64,000 nucleotides of DNA, taken from the NCBI RefSeq assembly GCF_000374165.1, contig NZ_KB893719.1:55278-119277 (forward strand), in the 5' to 3' direction. The notes under the pieces were generated by a model. That model made no database searches, was not told the DNA's origin, and saw only the letters and a program-made list of their open reading frames with translations. A program made the position numbers and the translations under genes. Shown piece by piece: positions 36,348 through 44,894 of this stretch; within the stretch, counting starts at the first letter, position 1; each line of letters starts with the position of its first letter. This stretch comes from Parafrankia elaeagni. GTDB lineage: Bacteria; Actinomycetota; Actinomycetes; Frankiales; Frankiaceae.

Positions 36348-36391
36348 AACGTCCCGTCGGTGCCATACACGCACCGGCGGGACGTTCTTTT
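36348..36391 (+). terminator. Rho-independent terminator
   Basis: A 16-bp stem (36348-36363 with 36371-36386, one G-U pair), a 7-nt loop, then CTTTT. It lies 110 bp after the stop of the heme-binding barrel gene on the same strand and is among the clearest intrinsic terminators in the window. Confidence 0.88.
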
Positions 36392-36519
36392 CTCCGCACA
36401 CGGATGGGCACCGGCGACACCTGGCGTGACCTGCGCGGCCGTACCCACAGGCGGCCGGAAACCGGTAAACCCGCGACCTTTACCTGGTGCACAAACGACC
36501 CAGGGCGCGGGGCAATCTA

Positions 36520-36548
36520 TTGACACACAGCCGGCCCCTCACGATGCT
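36520..36548 (+). promoter_or_regulatory. Possible promoter for the GMC oxidoreductase gene
   Basis: TTGACA (36520-36525), a 17-nt spacer and GATGCT (36543-36548; fits an A-T...T core only). It lies 280 bp upstream of the ATG at 36828 in a lower-GC stretch. The region 36392-36827 shows no gene. Confidence 0.4.
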
Positions 36549-36827
36549 TGGTTACGCGCGGAGGCAAAAGACCGGAGGTGTCCCGGGCACTTACTTCGTT
36601 CCCTCCTCGTTCCGTCGAAGACGAAGCCCGGGTGCCGTCGGCACCTGACCGTCGACCGGTTCCAGTAACAGCATTTCCGCTCCGGTGGGCGGCCCGTTGC
36701 CCCTGTGTTCTCACCGCGCGAAGCCGGATTCGAGGCGCCACGATTCATGGCGACAGGATTCTGCGACGGTTTTCGTGCGGTGTCCGCGCGTGCCGAAACC
36801 CTGCGAACAGCCCAGGAGAAACCTGCC

Positions 36828-38474
36828 ATGCCCGAGAACCCATCCGACACCCCCGTCGAGCGCCCGCTCACCGGAAGTGGTTCCGTCACCCGACGGAAGT
36901 TATTCGGCACGGCCGCGCTCGGCGCTGCCGTCGCCGGCGGCCTCGCCGCCGGCTCGGTCGCCTCGCCGGCGCGCGCCGCCGCCCCGGCAGCCGTCCCGAC
37001 CAGCACCCAGCGGGAGCGGGCAGTCGTCATCGGCAGCGGCTTCGGCGGCGGCGTCACCGCGCTGCGGCTGGCCCAGGCCGGTGTCTCCACGCTGGTCCTC
37101 GAACGCGGCATCCGGTGGCCGACCGGCCCGAACGCCAACACCTTCTCCAGGTTCGCGAACATCGACAACCGCTCGTCCTGGCTGACCGACCACGCCGTCG
37201 TCGGTGGTGTCGTGAAGAACTGGGACCCGTATGTCGGCGTCATCGAGAGTGTTCCCGGCAACAACATGACGATCAACTGCGGCGCCGCGTACGGCGGCGG
37301 CTCGCTGATGTACCACGGCATGACCCTGCAGCCCACCAAACAGCATTTCGCCCAGTCGATTCCGGCGGCGGCGGGCCTCTACGACGAGCTGAACTTCTGG
37401 GCCTATCCACTGGTGGCCCGGATGCTCGGGATCTCCACCATTCCCAACGACATCCTGAACACGGACCCGTACAAGTCCTCCCGGCTGTTCCGGGACGTCG
37501 CCCCACAGGCCGGGCTGCAGTCCGTCCCGGTGCCGCTGCCGATCGACTGGAACTTCGTCCGCGGCGAGCTGGCGGGCCGTTACACGCCCACCTACACCAC
37601 CAGTGACATCGCCTTCGGTGTCAACAACGGCGGGAAGCACTCGATCGACGTCACCTACCTGGCGGCCGCCGAGGCCACCAGGCGGGTCCGGGTCTCGACG
37701 CTGCACGTCGTCCGCGACATCTCGCTGGACCCGCTGAAGCGCTGGGTGCTCTCCGTGGACCGGATCGACACCGGCGGCGTCGTCCAGGAGCGCAAGACCA
37801 TCATCGCCAACGCGGTGTTCCTCAACGCCGGCTCGGCGGGCACCACCCGGCTGCTGGTGAAGGCGAAGGCCAAGGGGCTGGTGCCGAACCTGCCCGACTC
37901 CATCGGCACCCAGTGGGGCAACAACGGCGACCGGATCTTCGCCTGGGTCGGCATGAACGGTGACCCGGGCACCGCGCAGGGCGGGCCGGCCTGTGTCGGC
38001 GGCCGGGACCCGCAGGCCACAATCCCCTACACGGTCATCCACGCGGGATCACCGGTGCCGACCAACGGCCAGAAGGTGATGACGGTCGTCGGTCTCGGCA
38101 TCGTGAACCCCGTCGGCACCTGGGCGTACGACAGCGCCAAGGACGACGCCGTCCTGACCTGGCCGACCGGTGCCGATGCCGCCCTGCAGCAGCAGATCGC
38201 CGGCAAGATGCAGCAGCTCGCCCAGGTCGGCGGCGGCATGATGATCGACACCAACGCCCAGGCGCAGTCCACCTGGCACCCGCTCGGCGGAGTGCCGATG
38301 GGGTCGGCCGTCGACCTCTACGGCCGGGTGGCGGACCACCGCGGCCTCTACGTCCTCGACGGCTCACGGATCCCCGGCTCGACCGGCGCCTGCAACCCGT
38401 CCATGACGATCGCGGCGCTCGCCGAGCACAGCCTGGCCACCATCGTGCGTCAGGACGTCCTCCGCGTCTTCTGA
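36828..38474 (+). CDS. Tat-exported GMC oxidoreductase, cholesterol-oxidase-like
   Basis: A 548-aa secreted flavoenzyme. The N-terminus has a twin-arginine signal (TRRKLFGTAALGAAVAGG) with an AxA cleavage site (about 56), then the FAD-binding VVIGSGFGGGVTALRLAQAG (about 67-86). The C-terminal active site has HPLGG (His about 484) and GACNPSMTIAAL (Asn about 523), the His/Asn pair of type I cholesterol oxidases. The family oxidises 3-beta-hydroxysteroids to 4-en-3-ones with O2. ATG 36828 follows AGGAG by 9 nt; the frame is open upstream without similarity. An export signal suggests attack on environmental sterols. Hedge: other secondary-alcohol substrates are possible. Confidence 0.88.
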   Translation: MPENPSDTPVERPLTGSGSVTRRKLFGTAALGAAVAGGLAAGSVASPARAAAPAAVPTSTQRERAVVIGSGFGGGVTALRLAQAGVSTLVLERGIRWPTGPNANTFSRFANIDNRSSWLTDHAVVGGVVKNWDPYVGVIESVPGNNMTINCGAAYGGGSLMYHGMTLQPTKQHFAQSIPAAAGLYDELNFWAYPLVARMLGISTIPNDILNTDPYKSSRLFRDVAPQAGLQSVPVPLPIDWNFVRGELAGRYTPTYTTSDIAFGVNNGGKHSIDVTYLAAAEATRRVRVSTLHVVRDISLDPLKRWVLSVDRIDTGGVVQERKTIIANAVFLNAGSAGTTRLLVKAKAKGLVPNLPDSIGTQWGNNGDRIFAWVGMNGDPGTAQGGPACVGGRDPQATIPYTVIHAGSPVPTNGQKVMTVVGLGIVNPVGTWAYDSAKDDAVLTWPTGADAALQQQIAGKMQQLAQVGGGMMIDTNAQAQSTWHPLGGVPMGSAVDLYGRVADHRGLYVLDGSRIPGSTGACNPSMTIAALAEHSLATIVRQDVLRVF

Positions 38475-38688
38475 CGCCCGGACCGACACCGCGGCAGCAC
38501 CGTCCGCCGACCTCGTCAGCGGACACCACTGCCAGCTGACACCGTCACCACCTGACACCGTCAGCTGGCGCTGCCCGCGGTCACCACCTCCTGGCCGCAG
38601 CCCCCGCGGTGCCGTACCGGTCGGTGCGGTGGCGGGGCCTCGTGCCGGGCATGGTTTCCCGAGAGGTTCCCGCGGCCAGGAGGTGGAC

Positions 38689-39252
38689 ATGACAGACGAC
38701 TCCAGCGCCGGTTTCCCCGGCAACCCCGCCAGCGCCACCCTGCTCCTCGACGCGTTCGGCCGCATCCGGGACGTCGTCCACGAGGTGGTGGACGGGTTGG
38801 ATCCGGCCGAGCTCAACCAGCGCCTCGACGGGCGGGCCAACTCGATCACCTGGCTGGTCTGGCATCTGAGCCGGGTCCAGGACGATCATGTCGCCGGCGT
38901 CGCCGCGGCCCCGCAGGTCTGGCACGCCGACGGGTGGGAGAGGCGGTTCGGGCTCGCCCTCGACACGGGCCCACAGGACGGGTATCGCTCGATCGGCTAT
39001 GGGCACAGCTCCGCCGACGTGGACGCCGTCCAGGTCAGCGACCCGGCGCTGCTGCTCGGTTACCACGACGCCGTCCACGCGCAGACCGCCCGTTACGTCA
39101 CCGGGCTGCGCGACGGGGACCTCGCGCGGGTCGTCGACACCGCCTGGGATCCCCCGGTGACCCTGGGGGTGCGGCTCGTCAGCGTGGTCTCCGACGACCT
39201 CCAGCACGCCGGCCAGGCCGCCTTCGCCCGCGGGCTCATCCGCCCCGCCTGA
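38689..39252 (+). CDS. DinB/DUF664-family protein
   Basis: A 187-aa four-helix-bundle protein of the DinB/mycothiol-dependent superfamily. The metal-binding His positions are visible in ITWLVWHLSRVQDDHV (about 45-60) and DDLQHAGQAAFARGL near the C-terminus. Many actinobacterial members use mycothiol in S-transferase or isomerase reactions; others are of unknown function. ATG 38689 has AGGAGG 5 nt upstream; GTG 38683 falls inside that site. It stands alone, with a convergent gene 51 bp downstream. Confidence 0.86.
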   Translation: MTDDSSAGFPGNPASATLLLDAFGRIRDVVHEVVDGLDPAELNQRLDGRANSITWLVWHLSRVQDDHVAGVAAAPQVWHADGWERRFGLALDTGPQDGYRSIGYGHSSADVDAVQVSDPALLLGYHDAVHAQTARYVTGLRDGDLARVVDTAWDPPVTLGVRLVSVVSDDLQHAGQAAFARGLIRPA

Positions 39253-39303
39253 CTTCTCGCGCCTGACTTCTCGCGCCTGGAGCCTCGCGCCTGGAGCCGG
39301 ACA

Positions 39304-40674
39304 TCAGCTCGGCCCGGTGGTGCCGGGTGGGCACTGGCGCGGCTCGTCCGCGGCCTTCGGCAGGACGACGTCGTGGGCCGTGGCGGTCAGCGACAGCCCG
39401 TCGGGGCCGCTGGACGCCTGCGCGATGACCAGGTCCAGCGGCAGCTGGCCGACCGGGATCGGCACGGACGGCAACAGCGAGCCCCCGGGAATCGGGATGG
39501 CGAAGTTGAGCGCCCCGCGCAGGGTGACCTCGCTCGGCACCATCGTGAGCAGGTTGTTGCGGACCTCGAAGGTGGTCACGCCACCGACCTCCTGCGCGCC
39601 GAGCAGCGGGATGTCGATCCGCCCGGAGATCTCGATCCGCCGCCCGCCCTCGACCGGGTTGACCTGGATCTCGCCGGGCAGCGTGGCCAGGTAGGCGTTC
39701 AGGTCCGCATAGTCGACGCGCACCCTCGCCCGGATGTCGTCGACCGGCACCGCGCCGATGCTCCCGGAGATCATGTCGCCGAACGGCACGTGGATGCCGG
39801 TGAGCCTGGCCTGCACCTCGGAGATCTGCGGCCCCGGGGTGGCGATCCCCTCGATGGTGAGGCTGATGTCGTCCAGCTTGCCGAGCAGGATCTGGGTGAG
39901 GAACGGGAAGCCCCCGATGCTGACGTCACGCACCGTCGGCGCGGGCGCGCCGCATTCCAGCGCTTCCAGGACACTCGTGCGGACCTGCCTGGCCATCTGG
40001 TCCTCGGCCTCGGCGACGGCGAGCCGGTCGCCGACGACGAGCAGCACCAGCAGAACTACCAGCGCGACCAGGGCGGCGATCCACCGCCTGCGCCGCCGCC
40101 GGCCGGCGGGAGGCGCACCCGCGGCGCCGGGAGCACCCGGACCACCGAAACCACCCGGGCCACCCGGGCCGCCGTCCGGGGCGACGCCCGCGCCCGCCGC
40201 CGGGACCACTCCCGGCGGCGCCCACCGCGGGTCCCCGGGCGGTGGCCCCCACTGACTGCCCGCAGCCGACCAGGGTGCGCCGCCGTCCCCGTGCGGCCCG
40301 TCTCCGGGCGGCCCGTCGTCGTAGCCGTCTGCTCTGCGGGTCGGCGGCACTTCGGCCCACGGCCGGGCACCGGGGACGTCCCCCGCGACCGGGCGGGCCC
40401 ACTCCGAACGGTAGGTCTCCCCCGGGCCGGCGGCGGGCGGCGGTCCCGCGAAGCCGGGGACCTGCTGATGGCCCGTCTCCGGCTGGGGCTGTGTTTCAGG
40501 CTGGGGCTGTGTTTCAGGCTGGGGCACGGCTGCGCGTGGGAGGTACAGCGTCGACTCGTCGCCGGCCGGGCGCTGGCCTTCGCCCGGTTCCGCGGCCGCC
40601 GCTCGGCCCCGGTCGGCCGACGCCGGAGACCCTGGAGACCCTGCTTCGCCGCCGCCCTGATCCACCAAGACCAT
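39304..40674 (-). CDS. LmeA/DUF2993-family envelope protein with long Pro/Gly-rich N-terminus
   Basis: A 456-aa protein. Residues 1 to about 215 are a cytoplasmic Pro/Gly/Gln-rich region with a repeated PQPETQ unit (18-bp tandem repeat at about 40485-40525). After RRRRRR comes one transmembrane helix (WIAALVALVVLLVLLVV), then an extracellular DUF2993 domain (VRDVSIGGFPFLTQIL, GKLDDISLTIEGI, LPLDLVIAQASSGPDGLSL). Mycobacterial LmeA, in the same family, is a lipid-binding protein needed for mannan elongation of lipomannan. ATG 40674 abuts GGGAG, so TTG 40668 or GTG 40665 may be the true start. Confidence 0.85.
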   Translation of the reverse strand: MVLVDQGGGEAGSPGSPASADRGRAAAAEPGEGQRPAGDESTLYLPRAAVPQPETQPQPETQPQPETGHQQVPGFAGPPPAAGPGETYRSEWARPVAGDVPGARPWAEVPPTRRADGYDDGPPGDGPHGDGGAPWSAAGSQWGPPPGDPRWAPPGVVPAAGAGVAPDGGPGGPGGFGGPGAPGAAGAPPAGRRRRRRWIAALVALVVLLVLLVVGDRLAVAEAEDQMARQVRTSVLEALECGAPAPTVRDVSIGGFPFLTQILLGKLDDISLTIEGIATPGPQISEVQARLTGIHVPFGDMISGSIGAVPVDDIRARVRVDYADLNAYLATLPGEIQVNPVEGGRRIEISGRIDIPLLGAQEVGGVTTFEVRNNLLTMVPSEVTLRGALNFAIPIPGGSLLPSVPIPVGQLPLDLVIAQASSGPDGLSLTATAHDVVLPKAADEPRQCPPGTTGPS

Positions 40675-40909
40675 CTCCCGTTCCGTGCCGGTCCTGGTGA
40701 CCCGGTGCCCGCCCGAGCTTCGTCCGCCCGAGCCTACTGCCGCACCGGCCCGCCCCCGAGGAGCAGGGAACGACGTGTGGTCGCGCAATGCAGACCATTC
40801 CGGCATCCTTCGGCCACGGAATCCAGGGAAACGCTGACCGAGACCGGCCCCGGTCCACCCGCCCGGAGCTGGTCACCGAAGGTCCCGGAGGATGCCTCGG
40901 CCTCACTTC

Positions 40910-41581
40910 CTAGATGAATCTCGCCCAGGAGAGCGGGGCCGGTGCGGTGTGGGCGAGCGCGTCGAGGGTCTGCGTGGACACCGCGGCCGTCATGAATCCG
41001 GTGATGGCGTCGAGAAGGTCCATCAGGTGCACCTCGAAGGGCAGCACCGGCTGGTCGGCCGCATGTGCGCGCTGGCGTTCGGCGGTCGCCTCCACGACGA
41101 GGGACATCGCCTGCGCGATCCGGTTCGTGCGCAGCGGCTCGGCGATATGGGAGAGGTACGTCGCGAGCTGTTCCTGGAATTCTCGCGACGAGGTGCGCAT
41201 CGGCTCCGGCATGCACGCGAAGATGTCGCGACGACCGTACTGCTTCAGCATGGCCACGAAAGTCAGGTAGTAACTGTCCGCTACCTCACTGTGCTCCATC
41301 AGGGGGCGCACCTGGCATTCGACCAGGACGCGCAGATCGCTCGTGCCGCGTTCAGCCATCAGGTCCAGCCGGCGCCGATGGAGCCACGGCAGCCGATATT
41401 CGAAGATCGCCTGGATCAGCCGGTCCTTGGAGCCGAAGTGATACTGCACCGCCGAGTTGTTCCCGTTGCCGGCGGCGGCACCTATCTGCCGCAGCGAGAT
41501 CCCCTCGATACCGTGTACCGCGAACAGGCGCTCGGCAGCCAGGAGGATCTGCTTCTTACTCGACGTGGTCGCTACCGGCAT
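40910..41581 (-). CDS. TetR/AcrR-family transcriptional regulator
   Basis: A 223-aa regulator with a complete N-terminal helix-turn-helix: SKKQILLAAERLFAVHGIEG, then ISLRQIGAAAGNGNNSAVQYHFGSK (about 28-52), where NSAVQYHF is typical of a subgroup that senses acyl or aromatic ligands. The ligand domain follows. The start 41581 follows a reasonable leader. The nearest gene upstream on the same strand is a methyltransferase (85 bp); downstream is the LmeA-like gene. Target and ligand are unknown. Confidence 0.91.
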   Translation of the reverse strand: MPVATTSSKKQILLAAERLFAVHGIEGISLRQIGAAAGNGNNSAVQYHFGSKDRLIQAIFEYRLPWLHRRRLDLMAERGTSDLRVLVECQVRPLMEHSEVADSYYLTFVAMLKQYGRRDIFACMPEPMRTSSREFQEQLATYLSHIAEPLRTNRIAQAMSLVVEATAERQRAHAADQPVLPFEVHLMDLLDAITGFMTAAVSTQTLDALAHTAPAPLSWARFI

Positions 41582-41665
41582 GCGCCGGATACAAGCATCA
41601 TGCCGACATGCCGGTCAAGCGCTCGCGGAGGGCGCCGGCCCCGGTACGGAGCCGGCGCGCACCAA

Positions 41666-42505
41666 TTACCGCTTGCGACCGACGCCGCAGGATTCCAGTG
41701 GCGCGAACGGACCGTCCGGCTCCGGGTTGTTGCGCCAGTACGGCGGCGAGACGATTCCGGGCTCGACAAGCTCGAGGCCGTCAAAGAAAACCCTGATCTG
41801 GTCGACGGTACGATAGTGGTATCCATTTCCGTCCGTGGTGACCACGTTGAGGTCGTCGACACCGAGATCCTGGTCCTTGCTCGCCGCGGGGCCCGGCGAC
41901 GGGTCGGACGTCCGGTCGTCCGACCCGTCCTCGAGGACCAGGAAACTGCCGGCGGGCAGTGCGGCCACGAGCCGCCGCGCGATGGAGTAGGCCTCGTCGA
42001 GATCGGCGATGAGACCCATGATCGACATCAGCATCAGGCCGATCGGCCGGGTGAAGTCCAGCGTCTCGGCGGCGAACTCCAGGATGCGATCCGGGTCGCG
42101 GGCGTCGGCCTCGAGATAGGTGGTGACGCCCTCGGGGGTGCCGGCCAGCAGCGCCCTGGCATGGATGAGCACCATGGGGTCGTTGTCGACGTAGACAACC
42201 CGCGACTCCGGCGCTATCCGCTGGGCGACCTGGTGGGTGTTGTTCTCGACCGGCAGGCCGGTGCCGACGTCCAGGAACTGGCGCACGCCCTCCTCGGCCA
42301 CCAGGTAGGTGATGGCCCGCGCGAGAAACGCCCGCGACGACCGGGCGACGTCCACCATCTGCGGGAAGAGCGCGATGGTCCGGTCGCCGTGCGCGCGGTC
42401 GACCGGAAAGTTGTCCTTGCCGCCCAGGTAGTAGTTCCAGACCCGGGCCGAGTGCGGCCGAGTGGTGTCGAAGGTCGGGGGTGGGTACGGCTGGTTGTCG
42501 GTCAC
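41666..42505 (-). CDS. SAM-dependent methyltransferase, DUF574 (SAV2177) family
   Basis: A 279-aa paralogue of the protein at 17181-18029. Family features: SARVWNYYLGGKDNFPVDRAHG near the N-terminus, motif I FLDVGTGLPVENNTHQ (about 81-96), VVYVDNDPMVLIHARALL, and a C-terminal FFDGLELVEPGIVSPPYWR. Between about residues 200 and 225 it has an inserted DGSDDRTSDPSPGPAASKD segment absent from the first copy. GTG 42505 follows AAGGGGAG by 11 nt; the frame is open further upstream without similarity. It shares the strand with the following TetR gene and may be co-regulated. Confidence 0.93.
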   Translation of the reverse strand: MTDNQPYPPPTFDTTRPHSARVWNYYLGGKDNFPVDRAHGDRTIALFPQMVDVARSSRAFLARAITYLVAEEGVRQFLDVGTGLPVENNTHQVAQRIAPESRVVYVDNDPMVLIHARALLAGTPEGVTTYLEADARDPDRILEFAAETLDFTRPIGLMLMSIMGLIADLDEAYSIARRLVAALPAGSFLVLEDGSDDRTSDPSPGPAASKDQDLGVDDLNVVTTDGNGYHYRTVDQIRVFFDGLELVEPGIVSPPYWRNNPEPDGPFAPLESCGVGRKR

Positions 42506-42612
42506 GGTTGTCTGGGCTCCCCTTCGAGGCCGAATCGCCAGAGATCGCAGAGCGGGGCGGCCGCCGGCGCGGTGCCCGGGCTCCGCGCCCGGGCACCGCG
42601 CCGGCGGGCCGG

Positions 42613-43773
42613 TCAGCTCAGCGAGATGGAGCGGTCGATGAACTCGCTGGTGATGATGTCCTGGGGCTTCAGGCCCGGGGCCGGAGGTGTTCCCGCCTCG
42701 GTGAGGCCCGGGGTGAGCCGCCCGATCAGGCTCTCGACCCGCTCGCTGTCGAAGCTGCCGAAGGTGCCGTCGCTGCCGTTCGCGACCAGGCCGAGCTCGC
42801 GCTGCCTGGTGTTCCCGTCGGCGAGCAGGCCGGTGGACAGCTCGTAGCCGGCGGTGTCCAGCTTCGAGGTCACCTCGATCATCAGCTCGTTGGCCGGTTC
42901 CGGGTCGGCGAGGTAGTCGACCATCGCCTGCTGGAACAGCGGGACGAGCTTCGACAGGCACTCCCGGTTCGTCGCCACCTTGTCCTTGCGGACGGCCAGC
43001 ACGTTGGCGTAGGCCGGGTACTCGTCCCCGACCAGCACGTACTTCACCGGCTTGGCCCACTCCCGGACGTCGTGCTCGAGCCGGTACGGCTCGTCGGTGA
43101 CGAAGCCGGCCTGCACGATCCCGCCGTCCTCGGCGACGAACCGGCTGATGTCCCCGGTGTAGGAGTTGTCGATCTGGGACCGCTGGAACAGGCCCTCGCC
43201 GACCAGGGCGTTCAGGTAGGACTCGTCCCCGACCAGCACCGTCTTCCCGGACCGGCCGATGTCGGCGAGGGTGGTGAAGTCCAGGGCCGGGTCACCCCAG
43301 AAGAACATCAGCGGCGACTTCGCATAGGGGGCGAGCACGCCGACCGACGGGTGCTCGGCGGAGTTGCGGATCACCTCGTCCAGGTCGAGGTAGCCGAGCA
43401 GGATGTCGTCGTCCTTCTCGAACAGCGCGGTGACCGGGTCGAAACCGACGGCCGGCCCCCCGGACCGGATCTCCAGGTTGACGCCGGTGGCGCCGAGCGG
43501 CCCGGACACCGTGAACGCACCTGCGTCGATCTTCGGGTCGGGCCCGAGCAGCTGGTAGGTCGAGCCGTAGTCGACCTCCGGCCACCAGCTGGTCTGGACG
43601 ACGACGGTGTCCGGGCACACCCCTTCCAGCGGGGTGGTGTAGTTCGCCCCGGCAGCGGCTCCGGCGGCGGTGGCGGCCGGTTCCGTATCTGACTCGGAGT
43701 CACCGCACCCGGTCAGGCCGAGGGCCAGGCCCGCGGCGCAGGCCCAGGCCGCCACCGAACGAAGTCTCGTCAC
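42613..43773 (-). CDS. NMT1/SsuA-like ABC substrate-binding lipoprotein
   Basis: A 386-aa lipoprotein: short signal peptide with lipobox LGLTGCGD (Cys about 22) and an Ala-rich linker. The mature part (VVVQTSWWPEVDYGSTYQLLG, SPLMFFWGDPALDFTTLADI, GFVTDEPYRLEHDVREWAKPV) fits the NMT1/thiamine-pyrimidine/sulfonate group of type II binding proteins. GTG 43773 has GGAGAG 8 nt upstream. It is divergent from the permease at 43977-44894; together they form a split importer. No ATPase gene is close by. The ligand might be a sulfonate, nitrile, thiamine precursor or aromatic acid. Confidence 0.88.
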   Translation of the reverse strand: MTRLRSVAAWACAAGLALGLTGCGDSESDTEPAATAAGAAAGANYTTPLEGVCPDTVVVQTSWWPEVDYGSTYQLLGPDPKIDAGAFTVSGPLGATGVNLEIRSGGPAVGFDPVTALFEKDDDILLGYLDLDEVIRNSAEHPSVGVLAPYAKSPLMFFWGDPALDFTTLADIGRSGKTVLVGDESYLNALVGEGLFQRSQIDNSYTGDISRFVAEDGGIVQAGFVTDEPYRLEHDVREWAKPVKYVLVGDEYPAYANVLAVRKDKVATNRECLSKLVPLFQQAMVDYLADPEPANELMIEVTSKLDTAGYELSTGLLADGNTRQRELGLVANGSDGTFGSFDSERVESLIGRLTPGLTEAGTPPAPGLKPQDIITSEFIDRSISLS

Positions 43774-43859
43774 GTGCTCTGCTCTCCTCGGCACAGGGAA
43801 GGACAGGAACGACAGGCAGGAACAGCCGGGCGCGAGCCCCGGGGCGGTGGGTCGCCACA

Positions 43860-43886
43860 GTGACAGGCCCCCCCTTTTTCTGTCAC
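43860..43886. promoter_or_regulatory. Inverted repeat between divergent ABC genes, possible operator
   Basis: GTGACAG (43860-43866) and CTGTCAC (43880-43886) with a 13-bp spacer made of a C-run and T-run. It sits 87 bp from the binding-protein start and 91 bp from the permease start, in the middle of the shared regulatory region. A repressor site or RNA hairpin is possible; no regulator gene is adjacent. Confidence 0.45.
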
Positions 43887-43976
43887 CTGCCAAATCGGGC
43901 GCCAGCCTCCCACGCCCGCGGAATTCACCCGCAACCAGGTACCTTCACCGCAGGCGGGTGCGGATAGGGTTCCGGC

Positions 43977-44894
43977 GTGCCCGACGGCGAAGCCCCCGAT
44001 CCAGCCACGCCGGGAGCACCTCCCGCTGTCCGCATCAGCGAGCGCTGGGGCCCACCTGGCGCAGGTGGGGCGCGCACCGCCCGTCGGGCGCTCGGAATCC
44101 GGGCGCTCGGAATCCGGGCCGGGCGGGCGGTGCTGCCACCCCTGGGCGTGTTCGCGGTGGTGACCGGCGTCTGGTACGCGGTCAGCTACTGGTTCCTCGC
44201 CCCCCGGCGCCGGTTCCTGCTCCCACCACCGCACGAGATCGTGGCCGAGGGCTTCCTGGACAGCCGCACCGCCGACGAGATCCTCACGGCGCTGGCGGGG
44301 ACGGCCAAGGTCGCCCTGGTCGGGCTCGCGATCGCCGCGGCCATCGGCATCGCCGCGGCGATCCTGATGGCGCAGGCACGCTGGATCGAGAACTCCTTCT
44401 ACCCGTGGGCCATCCTCCTGCAGACCATCCCGGTGCTGGCGATCGTCCCGCTCATCGGTTTCTGGCTTGGCTACGGCTTCTGGTCCCGCACCGTGGTCTG
44501 TGTCGTGATCTCGATGTTTCCCATGATCACGAACACCCTGTTCGGCATCCAGTCCGTGGACGCCGGCCACCACGACCTGTTCACGCTGCGCCGGGTCGGC
44601 CGATGGCGCCGGCTGGTGCACCTGGAGCTGCCCAGCGCCCTGCCCGCGGTCTTCGCCGGCCTGCGCATCTCGGCCGGGCTCGCGGTCATCGGCGCGATCG
44701 TCGGCGACTTCTTCTTCCGCCGTGGGGATGTGGGCATCGGCGCCCTCATCGACAACTACACCCGCGACCTGTCGTCCGCGCCGCTGTTCGCCGCCATCAT
44801 CTCCTCGGCTCTGTTCGGGCTGGTGGTCTTCTGGCTGTTCGGTCTCGCCGCACGGCTGGTCGTCGGTTCCTGGCACGACTCCGCACGCGGCTGA
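43977..44894 (+). CDS. ABC transporter permease, SsuC/TauC-like
   Basis: A 305-aa membrane protein with about six helices. The EAA loop reads LFTLRRVGRWRRLVHLELPSALPAVFAGLRIS (typical of the sulfonate/nitrate/taurine and pyrimidine-precursor permeases), and LLQTIPVLAIVPLIGFWLGYG precedes it. GTG 43977 begins about 90 residues ahead of the core; a 15-bp direct repeat near 44086-44116 doubles the ALGIR segment. The last 139 bp overlap the 3' end of the anthranilate synthase gene on the other strand. The partner is the divergent NMT1-type binding protein; no ATPase is in the window. Confidence 0.9.
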   Translation: MPDGEAPDPATPGAPPAVRISERWGPPGAGGARTARRALGIRALGIRAGRAVLPPLGVFAVVTGVWYAVSYWFLAPRRRFLLPPPHEIVAEGFLDSRTADEILTALAGTAKVALVGLAIAAAIGIAAAILMAQARWIENSFYPWAILLQTIPVLAIVPLIGFWLGYGFWSRTVVCVVISMFPMITNTLFGIQSVDAGHHDLFTLRRVGRWRRLVHLELPSALPAVFAGLRISAGLAVIGAIVGDFFFRRGDVGIGALIDNYTRDLSSAPLFAAIISSALFGLVVFWLFGLAARLVVGSWHDSARG

